Shown here in pieces: positions 36,804 to 45,975 of a stretch of DNA of 64,000 bases. The stretch lies in NCBI RefSeq assembly GCF_040253635.1, contig NZ_JBEJGX010000003.1, positions 62,001-126,000 on the forward strand. The letters run 5' to 3'. Position 1 is the first letter of the stretch. Each line of letters opens with the position of its first letter. This DNA is from Streptomyces sp. Edi2. Its GTDB lineage: Bacteria > Actinomycetota > Actinomycetes > Streptomycetales > Streptomycetaceae. The notes under the pieces are model-generated. The model made no database searches. It had not been told where the DNA came from and saw only the letters and a list, made by a program, of their open reading frames with translations. The translations under genes and the position numbers were made by a program.

Positions 36804-38202
36804 CAATGCCGTTGCTTTAGTGGTCGTGCCATCGGTGGTTCAGGGCGACGACGACCGGTGAACGGCGGTGGCTGGCAGGCTCTCCGGGGGCCTTGCTGCC
36901 GTAGCCGGTGATGCACGACCGAATTTTGCGGGGACAGTCACGGGGTCGGCGCCGGGGCAGCAGGCTGTGCCCGATCTCGTTGAGACCCAGGCGACGGTCA
37001 CGTCTGCGGGCGGAGGGGGGAAAAGCCGCTCGGTGAGATCACCGTGCGGCGGACGACGTGCAGGGCCCGGGTGAACGAGGTCCGCTCGGCGATGCTCTGG
37101 TGCAGGCGGGCGGCCTCGTCCAGCAGTTCTCTGGTGGCGTGGTGGACGACCAGGTGTGCGTAGATCTCCTGCCGCACCCCGTCCGGCGTCTGCGACCGCA
37201 GGACCGGTCGGCCGCGTTGATGGGTCTTGATCTCATCGAAGACCAACTCGATCTCCCAACGCCGCGCATAGAGCGCGGCAAGCTCGGCGGCCGGGTACTT
37301 CTCGTGATCGGTCAGACTGGTGATCAGCCGGACGATGTCGGCCTGGCCGTCGACGCGGTACTCGATCACCCTGACCAGAGCCGGCGGAGCCTTGAGGGTC
37401 CCGGCCGCCTTGCTGTGCTTGTTCGCCTCGATCCGTGCCAGGTAACTGCCGTCGGGCAGGACGTCCTGGACCCGACGGGCCTTGCGCCGCTCGATCCGCC
37501 ACAACAGGTGAGTGCCCTGGTCCCGCAGCCGGTGCCAGCGGGCCAGGCCCCACAGCCCCCGGTCGGCCAGCAGTAGCGTGCCGGTCCCGACATGGGCGTC
37601 CAGGGCGTCGGAAACGATGCGCTCGGAGTCCTTGAACCCGCCGATCACAGCGTCGAGGACGGCGTGGGTCGAGCACTCGGCCACCGCGACCACCCGGGCC
37701 TGCGGATAACCCATCGGACTGCGCTGCGAACCCGACTTGCCGAAGGCGTCGTTGTTCGCCGTCGAGTCCGGCACGGCCAGCAGCATCCCGTCCAGAGCAA
37801 GCACCCGCAGCCCGTGGAAGAGATTGTCTTCCCTGCCCAGCGGCCGGGCCACAGCCCGGAACAGGTCCCGCAGCACTGTCCACCCGAGCCTTTGCCGGGC
37901 CCTGGTCAGCGAGGACTTGTTCACCCCGGTCCAGGACCGCAGCCCCGGATCGCCGGTCTTCACCAGGCGCAGAACTTCCAGGTAGTCAGCCTGCGGGAAC
38001 AGGCACATCGCCAGGACGAAGTACACCGTGAACCGGGCGGACAGCAAGCGCCGACGCTTCTCCGAGCGTCCAGCCTCGCCGACCACACAGTCCACCAGTT
38101 CAAGCGGGCATGACCGGGTCAGCACTCCCAGCCCCAGCCTCTCCAGACGGGATATCAGCACACCGACTCAACCGGCCGAGAGCCGCAAAAGCAACGGCAT
38201 TG
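36804..38202 (-). mobile_element. Intact IS4-family insertion sequence (1399 bp)
   Basis: The ends are perfect 15-bp inverted repeats, CAATGCCGTTGCTTT at 36804-36818 and its complement at 38188-38202. They are flanked by a perfect 10-bp direct repeat of target DNA. One full-length DDE transposase gene fills the element. Perfect ends and target duplication point to a recent insertion. Confidence 0.93.
36998..38161 (-). CDS. IS4-family DDE transposase
   Basis: A 387-residue transposase. The N-terminal IS4 domain includes SARFTVYFVLAMCLFPQADY. The catalytic residues are in LALDGMLLAVPDS (first Asp), TLLLADRGLWGLARW (second Asp) and the YREK signature YARRWEIELVFDEIK (Glu). Length and motifs are complete with no frameshift. 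ATG 38161 is 27 bases inside the right inverted repeat. It is probably active. Confidence 0.92.
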   Translation of the reverse strand: MLISRLERLGLGVLTRSCPLELVDCVVGEAGRSEKRRRLLSARFTVYFVLAMCLFPQADYLEVLRLVKTGDPGLRSWTGVNKSSLTRARQRLGWTVLRDLFRAVARPLGREDNLFHGLRVLALDGMLLAVPDSTANNDAFGKSGSQRSPMGYPQARVVAVAECSTHAVLDAVIGGFKDSERIVSDALDAHVGTGTLLLADRGLWGLARWHRLRDQGTHLLWRIERRKARRVQDVLPDGSYLARIEANKHSKAAGTLKAPPALVRVIEYRVDGQADIVRLITSLTDHEKYPAAELAALYARRWEIELVFDEIKTHQRGRPVLRSQTPDGVRQEIYAHLVVHHATRELLDEAARLHQSIAERTSFTRALHVVRRTVISPSGFSPLRPQT

Positions 38203-38212
38203 TCATGCCTTC
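38203..38212. repeat. IS4 target-site duplication, right copy
   Basis: TCATGCCTTC immediately right of the IS4 element. Confidence 0.9.
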
Positions 38213-38302
38213 GACAGGGGGACACAGACATGCCGGGCCCGGAGGCCAGCGGCCCTCTTGCAGGACCACGAAGAACATAACGGGGGCACCAGGGCGGGGC
38301 TG

Positions 38303-39058
38303 TCATCCGTCGGACGGGGCGTCGGGGATCTGGTCCAGAAGGTGTGGCCCGTTGTTGCGTACATCGTTGACCGCGGTGGAGACGGCGCGGGCGTCCAGGT
38401 GTCCCGCGGCGGGGGCGGTGAGCAGGGCGCGGAGTTCGCCGGGGTCCTGGGCGGGGTCGAGCCAGGCGTTCCAGTCGTCGCGGGCGATGGTCAGCGGCAT
38501 GCGGGGGTGGACGCGCCCCGCGGCGTCGGTGGCATCGGTGGTGATGATCGTGCAGGTGGTCCACCATGCCCCCGGAGCATCGACATCGGAGGCATCGGAG
38601 ACGTCGGGGGCGCGCCAGAACTCGTACAGGCCGGCAAACGCCATGGCCTGGCCGTCCTCGGAGCTGATGAAGTACGGCTGCTTGCGGGCCTTGGCCGTCC
38701 CGGTCGCCTCGACGGCCTGCCATTCGTAGAAGCCGTCCGCCGGCAGCAGGCATCTGCGCTTGGCGAAGGCTCGGCGGTAGGCCGGCTTCTCCGCGACCGT
38801 CTCCACCCGGGCATTGATCATCTTCGCACCGACGCTCAGGCTCTTCGCCCAGGACGGCACCAGCCCCCAGCGCAGCGGCCGCAACCGCCGGGTGACCTCG
38901 CCGGTGTCGTGGTCGACGCGTTCGAGCACCGACCACACATCATCGGTCGGGGCCACATTCCAGCTCGGTCCGAGCACCTGGCCGGGATCCCAGCGCGTCA
39001 CGTCGAACTGGTCGACCAGATCCTGCGGACGGCGGGTGGAGACATATCGACCGCACAT
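38303..39058 (-). CDS. SRAP (SOS response-associated peptidase), YedK/HMCES-like
   Basis: A 251-residue protein starting MCGRYVSTRR, so the catalytic Cys becomes residue 2 after removal of Met. Other active-site segments are SWNVAPTDDV, MINARVETVAEKPAYR (Asn), LLPADGFYEWQ (Glu) and RVHPRMPLTI (His). SRAP proteins bind abasic sites in single-stranded DNA and form a thiazolidine crosslink that shields the site. ATG 39058 is fixed by the need for Cys2 and has AAGGTGG upstream. The IS4 element lies about 100 bases beyond its stop. Confidence 0.92.
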   Translation of the reverse strand: MCGRYVSTRRPQDLVDQFDVTRWDPGQVLGPSWNVAPTDDVWSVLERVDHDTGEVTRRLRPLRWGLVPSWAKSLSVGAKMINARVETVAEKPAYRRAFAKRRCLLPADGFYEWQAVEATGTAKARKQPYFISSEDGQAMAFAGLYEFWRAPDVSDASDVDAPGAWWTTCTIITTDATDAAGRVHPRMPLTIARDDWNAWLDPAQDPGELRALLTAPAAGHLDARAVSTAVNDVRNNGPHLLDQIPDAPSDG

Positions 39059-39335
39059 ACCGTCCACCTTGCCACGCGACCGCCCATTTGCCCGGTCACC
39101 CACGCCTTCGCCCGACATGCGGGCCTGCGTGCCGGGCCGGGGCCGCTGGTCCCCCAGCCGTGCAGGAGCAGCAGCGCCGGGCCCGCCTCGTCACCCTCGT
39201 GGTGGAGCGGGGTGTCGTTGGCGTCAAGGCTGGGCGTGTGGCTCAGCCTCTGCCTCGTGAGTCCTTACGGGCCGTGCGGTGGATGGACGACGGGCGGAGT
39301 ACGCGGAGGGGAGGTGCGGCGACGACCGGCTGTCG

Positions 39336-40286
39336 CTATTGGATGTTCAGCAAATGGGGGTGTGTCGGGTCGATGGGGCAGAAGAAGATCCGTAGTGCAC
39401 CCCATCGGCCAGGAGTCAATCCTGTTGGCCCGCACGCGCCCACTTCGTTCGCCTCGGAATCCTCGACGGAGCGCCAGCTCTTCGAGCCACCGTCCCATTC
39501 GCTGCTGTCGAAGCTGAGCAGGAGGTCCATCGGCGCTCCGCACCGGCAGTTGACGGACGCCGGATCGGTCAGATGCCAGGATGCCCAGCCACCGGCCTTG
39601 CAGCCGGGTGCGATGGACAGGTCGTACTGGTAATTGAAATCAGTCTCTTCCAGCCACCGCTCGTCCTGCGCGTCAAGCCGTTCGCGGAGCGCGTCGGGCA
39701 ACAGGTCCGCATACTGATATTCCGTCACCTGCTCAGGGTGCAGCACGCACGGGGTGGGCAGGTAGGCGTCGTGGGTATCCCGGGGCTGCGGCGGCACGAT
39801 GCCTGGCACAGAGGAGACATCGGACGCGCGCCGCCAGACAAGGTGTACGGACGGGCCCCCGTAAAAGCGGGGCTGGCCGGGCAGGTCCTGGTGCGTGGTG
39901 GGACACCACAGCACTTGGAGGAGGTCGGTCCCTGAGGGGAAGCGAACGGTCGGGATATCGCCGGCGTGCAACTGGGCGACGGCCACCAGGGGGTTCGGCT
40001 CCTCATGTGCCTCGGACTCGTACCAGTGAGTGGTGTAGCTGATGAGGTCGATGCCCGCGCCACTGCGGCTCATTGCTTTGTCGAGCAGAGCAATCTCCTC
40101 CGGGCTGCGCCGGCCCCTGCTGCTCCCCTGCTGTGCCTCCCGTTTGGCCTGAGCTTGCTGCAATGCGGTGACGAGCGCGGGGTTTATCGGCTCTGCGGTA
40201 GAGCAGGTGCGCGGCCCCGCCTCATCAGCGATGCGGGTGCACAGATGCACGCCTGCACTGTCGGGCAGTACGGACGCGGTGATCAC
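39336..40286 (-). CDS. Hypothetical protein (316 aa), possibly YwqG/DUF1963-like
   Basis: A soluble protein from GTG 40286. The C-terminal half contains CKAGGWASWHLTDPASVNC, CRCGAPMDLLLSFDSSEWD and IFFCPIDPTHPHLLNIQ. This recalls the GGxPxW...C..C pattern of YwqG/DUF1963 proteins, but the match is loose. A CxC pair plus later Cys could bind zinc. The N-terminal part has an AQAKREAQQGSSRGRRSPEE helix. No signal peptide is visible. The function is unknown. Confidence 0.6.
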   Translation of the reverse strand: MITASVLPDSAGVHLCTRIADEAGPRTCSTAEPINPALVTALQQAQAKREAQQGSSRGRRSPEEIALLDKAMSRSGAGIDLISYTTHWYESEAHEEPNPLVAVAQLHAGDIPTVRFPSGTDLLQVLWCPTTHQDLPGQPRFYGGPSVHLVWRRASDVSSVPGIVPPQPRDTHDAYLPTPCVLHPEQVTEYQYADLLPDALRERLDAQDERWLEETDFNYQYDLSIAPGCKAGGWASWHLTDPASVNCRCGAPMDLLLSFDSSEWDGGSKSWRSVEDSEANEVGACGPTGLTPGRWGALRIFFCPIDPTHPHLLNIQ

Positions 40287-40594
40287 TCCGGGCTCGCCGG
40301 CAGAGGTAGTCCAACGTGTTCTTCAGGACCGGGGGTGCTCGCCGATTCACTGCCGATTCGCTCGCTGAGCCAGGTGGCGCGGTGGAGGAAATGCATGAGG
40401 TCACCTCTCGGGGCTGGGGTGCTCCCCGTACACAGGCCGAGGCGAACCCGGACGATCCCGGACGCCCGGGGACGTTGTGGCCGGCGAACCCAACACCCGC
40501 TCACGACCACTCCTCATGCCACGGGTGGGCCAGCGCCTCGGTCTTCGTACGCCCTTCTAGGATCAAAACTCGATCACTGTCCCTGGAGGTGCGG

Positions 40595-41725
40595 ATGCCT
40601 TTCGAGATAGACCTGCCGCTCGACGAAGACTCCGAGGCAACGCGGCTCGCCGCCGATCTCACCGAACTCGGCAATGAGCGCTTCCTGCAGGCCGTGCTCC
40701 GCGACTCGGCCCGCTTCCACCACCGCAGCACCAGCCGCCTCCTCGGCTGGTCCGCTGACGCCCCCGAGAGCACCGAGCCCGCCTCCAGCCTCCTGCTACG
40801 CGCCGTCCACCTCTGTTTCACCGCCCACCTTCCGCTGAGCCTGTCGCCCGATCTCCTCTGGTACGCGGTCGTGCACGAGGTGGCCGTGCACGTCCGACTG
40901 AACTCCCGCACGTACGAGGGGCTTTTCACTGACACGCCCGGGCAGCAGCAGACCATCACCGTCCGCGACGACCTGGCCCCGTGGGACTGGGAGCGCTCGA
41001 TCAACCTGGTTCAACGACCTCTGCGCGACCGGATCGGAGACGAGGTGGCTGATCTGTTCCAGCCCACCTTCTCCACCACCACCCCCACCGATGCCACGAC
41101 CACGCTGGTGGCGCTGATGGACGTGGTCAGCCCGTACTACCGCTTTCGGTGGGAAACGCTCTGCGGCATTCCCCGGATCCGGCTGGAGGGCACAGACCGG
41201 GACTGGCGTCTGCTTGCGGCACGGGTGCGGGAGCTCGAGGAGTGGTTCGAGGGCCTGCGACCGTGGTTCACCGCCCTGCACCCGGTGCTGGACTCGATCT
41301 GGGCGGCAGCCTCGGGGTGGGGTGTCGACCACCCATTCTGGCGCTCGCTCTACAAGTGGGAGTCGGACTCCGGCGGCGACCGGGTCACGGGATGGATCAC
41401 CGCTTTCTTCGCCCACCATTACTCCGACGACGGTCCGATCCCGAATCAGTCGTTCGGTGTCGGCACCATCGCCGACGAGGAGTTTCCCTCCCACATCTCC
41501 CGTGTCCCCTTTCGCTGGAAGACTCCTGCCGGGACCCTTGAGATGGCTTTCCTCGGAGGCGTACTCGGCATCGAACGCGACGGCGAGTGGATCCGGCCCC
41601 AACTCGGCCATGCCGTGGTCGAATTCCTTCCGACAGCCGAGCGCCGCGCTGAGCACGGCGATGAACAGGGCGATGAGCAGGGCGATGAGCAGGGCGATGA
41701 GCACCTGCCCGGACAGCACACCTAG
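40595..41725 (+). CDS. DUF4419 domain protein
   Basis: A 376-residue protein matching DUF4419. Typical segments are LLLRAVHLCFTAHLPLSLSP with a following WYAV helix, TVRDDLAPWDWERSINLVQ, SPYYRFRWETLCGIPRIRLE and DHPFWRSLYKWESDSGGDRV, then a C-terminal HISRVPFRWKT. The function of this family is not established; homologues occur in bacteria and fungi. ATG 40595 has GGAGGT 7 bases before it. The C-terminus is a charged EQGD tail coded by a 12-bp tandem repeat that could vary in copy number without breaking the frame. Confidence 0.82.
   Translation: MPFEIDLPLDEDSEATRLAADLTELGNERFLQAVLRDSARFHHRSTSRLLGWSADAPESTEPASSLLLRAVHLCFTAHLPLSLSPDLLWYAVVHEVAVHVRLNSRTYEGLFTDTPGQQQTITVRDDLAPWDWERSINLVQRPLRDRIGDEVADLFQPTFSTTTPTDATTTLVALMDVVSPYYRFRWETLCGIPRIRLEGTDRDWRLLAARVRELEEWFEGLRPWFTALHPVLDSIWAAASGWGVDHPFWRSLYKWESDSGGDRVTGWITAFFAHHYSDDGPIPNQSFGVGTIADEEFPSHISRVPFRWKTPAGTLEMAFLGGVLGIERDGEWIRPQLGHAVVEFLPTAERRAEHGDEQGDEQGDEQGDEHLPGQHT
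41657..41704 (+). repeat. In-frame 12-bp tandem repeat, 4 copies
   Basis: Four units of GGCGATGAGCAG (first and last with one change) encode GDEQ repeats at the end of the DUF4419 protein. Confidence 0.9.
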
Positions 41726-41810
41726 ATGTATGGACGGCCTGATCGGCGACTCGGGGAGGTCAGGGACCAAAGGCCGCGAGGCCGCGCTCACGGCCGGCGA
41801 GGGCACGTGA

Positions 41811-42317
41811 TCAGAGGCCGGCGCGTTGCCGCATTTCCGCGGCATCGGTGACGTACGTGCCGGGCGCGAACCGCTCGATGGCGGCAGCGATGCTCTGGCA
41901 GCGTTCGGCGCGGCGGGCCCGGCCGAGCCACCGCATCTCGTAGTGGATGTAGTGCAGCGTCGCCTTGTCTTCTTCTTCCGGAGAGCCGGACGTCTTCGGG
42001 TGAAGCCACACTGCGAGCACCGCATCATGGAAAACAGTCGCGAAGCCGATCTCACTCCAGGGAAGCTTTCGGCTGCCGGCCACGATCCCACCGGCATCGA
42101 TCCGCAGAGGTGCCAAGCGCACGATCGACAGCACAGGCAGGAATCCGAACACCACGCCCGTCGACAAAGCGCCCCACAGCAGGTTGCTCAACGGACGATC
42201 GCTCAGAAATACCAGCCACACCGCCGCAAACACCAAGGCCGGTATCGCCGTTCCCACCAAGAGCCATATGACCCGCCGCTTCCACTCGGCCGGCAAGTCC
42301 ACTGGGTCTTCGCTCAC
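41811..42317 (-). CDS. Small membrane protein with PH-like domain
   Basis: A 168-residue protein. Two helices near the N-terminus (VIWLLVGTAIPALVFAAVW and LWGALSTGVVFGFLPVLSIV) are followed by RIDAGGIVAGSRKLPWSEI, the start of a bacterial PH-like fold, and a helical tail ending in DAAEMRQRAGL. This order matches many actinobacterial PH-domain membrane proteins of unknown role. GTG 42317 is preferred because GGGGGA lies just upstream; ATG 42338 is an alternative. It converges with the DUF4419 gene. Confidence 0.65.
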   Translation of the reverse strand: MSEDPVDLPAEWKRRVIWLLVGTAIPALVFAAVWLVFLSDRPLSNLLWGALSTGVVFGFLPVLSIVRLAPLRIDAGGIVAGSRKLPWSEIGFATVFHDAVLAVWLHPKTSGSPEEEDKATLHYIHYEMRWLGRARRAERCQSIAAAIERFAPGTYVTDAAEMRQRAGL

Positions 42318-42663
42318 GTCTCCCCCTTTGACGATCAACGATGACCGTAGCAGCGCGCGATGACCGCGGCCGCGCGCTGCCGACCGCCGGCATTGACCGG
42401 CTGGTCCCGCAGCGCACAGAAATCACCCCGCCTACAACACCATCCGTTCGAAGCCGGCGCAGACACAGGCACAGACGCAGACGTAGGCACACACGTAGGC
42501 GCAGACGTAGGCCGCAGACGTAGGCGCAAGCATGGGCAGAGACATAGACGTTGGGAGCAGGCTGGCTGCTGCCGGGTAGATAGCGAACTCCGCTTGAACC
42601 ACGGCGGGTTGTGTGCTCAACCAAGTTTGATTGGACCGAGCATGGATCGTGACATCTCCCCTG
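42318..42663. other. Intergenic gap with simple-sequence array
   Basis: No gene seen. Bases 42476-42524 are four near-exact 12-bp units of CGCAGACGTAGG, set in a longer stretch of degenerate CAGACA/CGTAGG motifs (about 42460-42550). Confidence 0.7.
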
Positions 42664-43074
42664 TCACCCGATGTCGCGAGCGACTGTTCCCCGTCCCTCC
42701 AGGTTCCAGGTGATGACCCGCCGGGGGTGGACGCGGATGATGTCCGTGCTGAAGTAGTCAGGCGCCACGGGTGGCACGTCGACAGTCAGTACCTCGGCCC
42801 GGCCCCTGATCTCGATGCCGCGCCCCCACCCGCCCGCGACTGGGTCATCGGCCGGGGACATGTCGTCCACCAGCACGGAGACATCGGGGCGGGTCTGGGC
42901 GTTGCGGTATTTCCGACTGCGGGCCATGGCCGGTCCGCCGATGTCGACGGTTCCGTCGTCGTTGAGCCGGAAGCCCACCGGGCGGACCTGCGGACCGCCG
43001 TCGGGACCGGTGGTGGCCAGGCGGGCCAGTGACTGGGCGGTGAGGTACTCGTGCTCTCTCTTGGTGAAGATCAT
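42664..43074 (-). CDS. PPOX-class F420-dependent enzyme
   Basis: A 136-residue split-barrel protein: MIFTKREHEYLTAQSLARLA, then VRPVGFRLNDDGTVDIGG, RSRKYRNAQTRPDVSVLVDD and a C-terminal IIRVHPRRVITWNLEG. This is the pattern of the actinobacterial PPOX class F420-dependent family, which binds deazaflavin F420 and reduces small molecules. The start is ATG 43074. It is the second PPOX gene of the window and not closely similar to the first (21098-21568). Confidence 0.82.
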   Translation of the reverse strand: MIFTKREHEYLTAQSLARLATTGPDGGPQVRPVGFRLNDDGTVDIGGPAMARSRKYRNAQTRPDVSVLVDDMSPADDPVAGGWGRGIEIRGRAEVLTVDVPPVAPDYFSTDIIRVHPRRVITWNLEGRGTVARDIG

Positions 43075-43370
43075 GCGGCCGACCCTAGAAGCTCAAGCAC
43101 AGTTGAGGTCAAGGTGGCTGAGGTCGAGGCCAGTTCCCTTGCGGGGTGGTGTCGCGGTTCGGACCATGGAAAACCCGCTACGAGCGACACGGGCAACGGC
43201 TAGGAGGCGGCGGCCGGGGAACCCACGTCGACCCTCCAGTTCGATTGGACAGGTCACTACCCAGCACCATCCCGCAGTCCCACCATCCCTCCGTCCCACC
43301 ACCCCGCCATCCCGCCATCCCGCCATCCCGCGGCAGACAGATCGGCGATAGACGAAGCGCTCGGGCACGG
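43075..43370. other. Intergenic gap with CCGCCATC octamers
   Basis: No gene seen. Three exact octamers CCGCCATC lie at 43304-43327, preceded by degenerate CCACCATCC-like units from about 43265. Confidence 0.7.
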
Positions 43371-43880
43371 CTACGGGGTGTGGCCTTCCAGTTCCTCTGC
43401 GAGAGACGTCTGCACATAATCCATGGCTCGCTGATAGGAGGGCTCGGCGAACCGCTTGGCCATCTCTTCGGCGGAGACCTCTTCCAGTCGCTGGAAGACC
43501 CACCACAAGTGGCCTTGGGGGTCGCGGATACGTGCGGCTATTTGCCCGAACGCCAGCTCGGTCGGCTGCGTCACCAGTCGGGCTCCGCAGGCGAGGGCCT
43601 TCTCCACGGTCGTGCGGGCGTCCTCGACGTAGATCCTCAGGTGCGCGGGGAGGTCCGGCCAACCGGACTGTCGGTCGAACATCAACACCACCGCACCCGC
43701 CACGTCCACCTCGGCGTGCCCCACGGACCCGTCCTCGTTGAAAACGCGGGACCCACGCTCTGTGGCCCCGAAGACCTGGCTCAGAAACTCAATCTCCGCA
43801 CCTGTGTCCTTCGATATCACCCAAGGGTCGATCCGCGAGTAGCCATCGGGAACAGGTCTCAGTTCATCCTTGATCGTCAT
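43371..43880 (-). CDS. VOC/glyoxalase-superfamily protein (PhnB-like)
   Basis: A 169-residue protein with the vicinal-oxygen-chelate pattern: GYSRIDPWVISKDTGAEIEF, FLSQVFGATERG, GHAEVDVAGAVVLMFD, and RIRDPQGHLWWVFQRLEEV. The late RDPxGHxW motif is typical of PhnB-like and glyoxalase-like members. These are metal-dependent or resistance-type proteins with varied substrates. ATG 43880 gives the usual length. The IS3 element ends about 200 bases upstream of its start. Confidence 0.82.
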   Translation of the reverse strand: MTIKDELRPVPDGYSRIDPWVISKDTGAEIEFLSQVFGATERGSRVFNEDGSVGHAEVDVAGAVVLMFDRQSGWPDLPAHLRIYVEDARTTVEKALACGARLVTQPTELAFGQIAARIRDPQGHLWWVFQRLEEVSAEEMAKRFAEPSYQRAMDYVQTSLAEELEGHTP

Positions 43881-44125
43881 ATACCGACCCTGCCACAGAT
43901 CACACCGCCTTCGGCGAAAAACCCTCATGATGCGGTGGCAGTACGGTCGGTCGATTCTTCCGCTTCAATAAAACGACGGCATATCAAGGGTATTGACATG
44001 TGCTCAGGTCGATCTTCGCTCGCGCTCCGAACGTGCGTGAGCGAACGAAGAGGTCGCACCAAACCGGCCCTGCCGACCTCAGATGTGAGCTTGTTCCGCT
44101 TTGACGGACACCATTGGTGTGGTGG

Positions 44126-44998
44126 TCAGGCTGCGAGTGCGGTCTCATATTCGGCGGGACTGCGGTAGCCGAGGCTGCTGTGTAGTCGGTGCAAGTTGTA
44201 CCAGCCCTCGATGAAATCAAAGATCGCGGTGCGGGCGGCGGCCCGGCTGGGCCAGGCGGCAGTGCCGAGCAACTCTCGCTTGATGGTGGCGAAGAACGAC
44301 TCGGCGAGCGCGTTGTCCCAGCACTGGCCGGTGCGGCCGACCGACAGCCGGATGCCGAACTGGTCAGCCAGGGAGGCGAATTGCTGACTGGTGTACTGGC
44401 ACCCGCGATCGGAGTGGAAGATCACCGGACGGGTGGGGCGACGCTGCCGGCAGGCGGCCTTGAGAGCATCGGCGACCAGATCGGTCCGCAGGTGATCGGC
44501 TGTCGCCCAGCCCACCACCCGGCGCGAGGCGATGTCGATGACAGTGGCCAGGTAGAGCCAGCCCTCCTCGGTCGGGATGTACGTGATGTCGCCGCACCAG
44601 CGAGCGTCGAGGGCCGCTGCGTCGGGCCGGAAGTCCCGGACAACGAGGTCGGGCCGCACGGCAGCTCGTGGATCGGGGATCGTGGTCGGGTGCCGCCGTC
44701 TGCGGTGCCGGCCCTGCAGCCCGGCGGCCCGCATCAGCCGGGCGACGCGGCGACGGCCGCATCTGGAGCCCTCACGCTTCAGTGCGGCGTGGATGCGTGG
44801 GGAGCCGTAGGTGCCGCGCGAGTGCTCATGGACTTGCGTGATCTGTTCGGTCAGCTCGGCGTCGCGGGCTGCCCGCGGGCCGGGAGTACCGGTGCGGCGG
44901 GCGTAGAAGGCGGTTCTGGAGACCCTCAGCAGTTCACACGCTCGTTTGACGTTGTGGCCGCTCTGCTTCTCCGCCTCGATGAACGGGTGCACCGTCAC
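44126..44998 (-). CDS. IS3-family transposase orfB
   Basis: A 290-residue DDE integrase-fold protein: HPFIEAEKQSGHNVKRACEL, an HTH_21 part with SRGTYGSPRIHAAL, catalytic Asp in RWCGDITYIPTEE, second Asp in FHSDRGCQYTS, and Glu in DNALAESFFATIKREL. GTG 44998 overlaps the orfA stop as GTGA. OrfB could be made by coupled re-initiation rather than, or as well as, the usual -1 frameshift fusion. All catalytic residues are present. Confidence 0.9.
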   Translation of the reverse strand: MTVHPFIEAEKQSGHNVKRACELLRVSRTAFYARRTGTPGPRAARDAELTEQITQVHEHSRGTYGSPRIHAALKREGSRCGRRRVARLMRAAGLQGRHRRRRHPTTIPDPRAAVRPDLVVRDFRPDAAALDARWCGDITYIPTEEGWLYLATVIDIASRRVVGWATADHLRTDLVADALKAACRQRRPTRPVIFHSDRGCQYTSQQFASLADQFGIRLSVGRTGQCWDNALAESFFATIKRELLGTAAWPSRAAARTAIFDFIEGWYNLHRLHSSLGYRSPAEYETALAA

Positions 44999-45303
44999 CG
45001 GGTCTCCTTCGCGAAGAAAGCCGTGGCTCGCTTGAGGATGTCGACGTCCTCGCGCAGTCGGCGGTTCTCTCGCCGCAGCGCGGCCAGTTCCTCGCGTTCG
45101 CTGCTGGTCAGGCCTTCGCGCTCGCCCGCGTCGACCTCGGCCTGGCTGACCCACAGCCGTACTGCCGTCTCGGTCAGATCGAAGTCCTTGGCGATCTGAC
45201 CGGCCGAGCGGTCACCGCGCCGGCACAGCTCGACGATCTCCGCCTTGAACTCCGGCGTGAACGAACGGCGAGGGCGAGGCTTCTTCTTCCCCATGCTCTC
45301 CAT
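44995..45303 (-). CDS. IS3-family transposase orfA
   Basis: A 102-residue HTH_Tnp_1 protein: MESMGKKKPRPRRSFTPEFK, then IVELCRRGDRSAGQIAKDF with the recognition helix LTETAVRLWVSQAE. A C-terminal leucine-zipper coiled coil follows (LAALRRENRRLREDVDILKR). It binds the IS ends and multimerises with OrfB. ATG 45303 is chosen because the start of the family is MGKKxxRR-like. Confidence 0.88.
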   Translation of the reverse strand: MESMGKKKPRPRRSFTPEFKAEIVELCRRGDRSAGQIAKDFDLTETAVRLWVSQAEVDAGEREGLTSSEREELAALRRENRRLREDVDILKRATAFFAKETR

Positions 45304-45419
45304 GATGGACATCCTCCCGGGGCAGAACCCCTGATCTCTGATGTCCGTCAAAGCGGATCAAGCCCAGATGTAGCCTGTCTGCCACTAACTGGCACGCATG
45401 CATGTATCAAGGAGGAGCG

Positions 45420-45710
45420 ATGTTCGACCTCATCGTCATCGCGCACGTCCCCAAGGCCGAAGACATCACTCCGGTCGCTGACGCCCTGGCCCGAATGCGC
45501 CCGCTGTGCCTTGCCGAGGACGGCTGCGTCAGTTGGGAGGCTTACCACTCGCACGAGGATCCGGCACGCTTCGTCCTGGTCGAGCGCTGGGCGACTCGGG
45601 AGCGCTGGGAGACCCACGATGCCGGCGAAGCCATCCAGAAGATCTACGTGCCCGAGATCATGCCGCGCATCGAGCGTGAGGTGCACCCGAGCACTCCGGT
45701 ACGACTCTGA
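45420..45710 (+). CDS. ABM-type (quinol) monooxygenase-like protein
   Basis: A 96-residue protein of the antibiotic-biosynthesis-monooxygenase fold: MFDLIVIAHVPKAEDITPVA, EDGCVSWEAYHSHEDPARFV, LVERWATRERWETHD. The YxxxEDPxxFVLVERW core is typical of YgiN-like quinol monooxygenases and small cofactor-free oxygenases. A very strong ribosome site (AAGGAGGAG) precedes ATG 45420. The IS3 right end lies only 60 bases upstream, so its native promoter may be displaced and the gene may be driven from the element. Confidence 0.82.
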   Translation: MFDLIVIAHVPKAEDITPVADALARMRPLCLAEDGCVSWEAYHSHEDPARFVLVERWATRERWETHDAGEAIQKIYVPEIMPRIEREVHPSTPVRL

Positions 45711-45975
45711 AGCCAGGGGCTGCCTTGAGCCGTGAACAAGCTGTTCGACGACTCTTCCGGCGTGCGTTCGGCGGCTGGTAGGAGCAAGTCTGGCATGATG
45801 CGGCCCCTTAACTCATGGCCGGTGAGGGAGAGTTGAGGGAGTTGTCGAGCTGTTCGGGCCGGGAGGCATGGCCTGGCCTGGCCCCACCAGCAGGCCCGGC
45901 CGGCCCGTATCCGGAGCATCTGCGGGAGCAGAAGGCGCGCAGTCGGGTGTGTTTTCATGAGCGGCGCCGTGCGAC

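Larger units (their letters stand above)
44092..45360 (-). mobile_element. IS3-family insertion sequence (about 1.27 kb)
   Basis: Ends are TGTTCCGCTTTGACGGACA (44092-44110) and, on the other strand at 45342-45360, TGATCCGCTTTGACGGACA; 18 of 19 match. Two ORFs (orfA, orfB) of the IS3 type fill it. The bases just outside (GCT left, AGC right) are complementary, not a direct repeat, so no 3-4-bp target duplication is seen. Confidence 0.87.
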
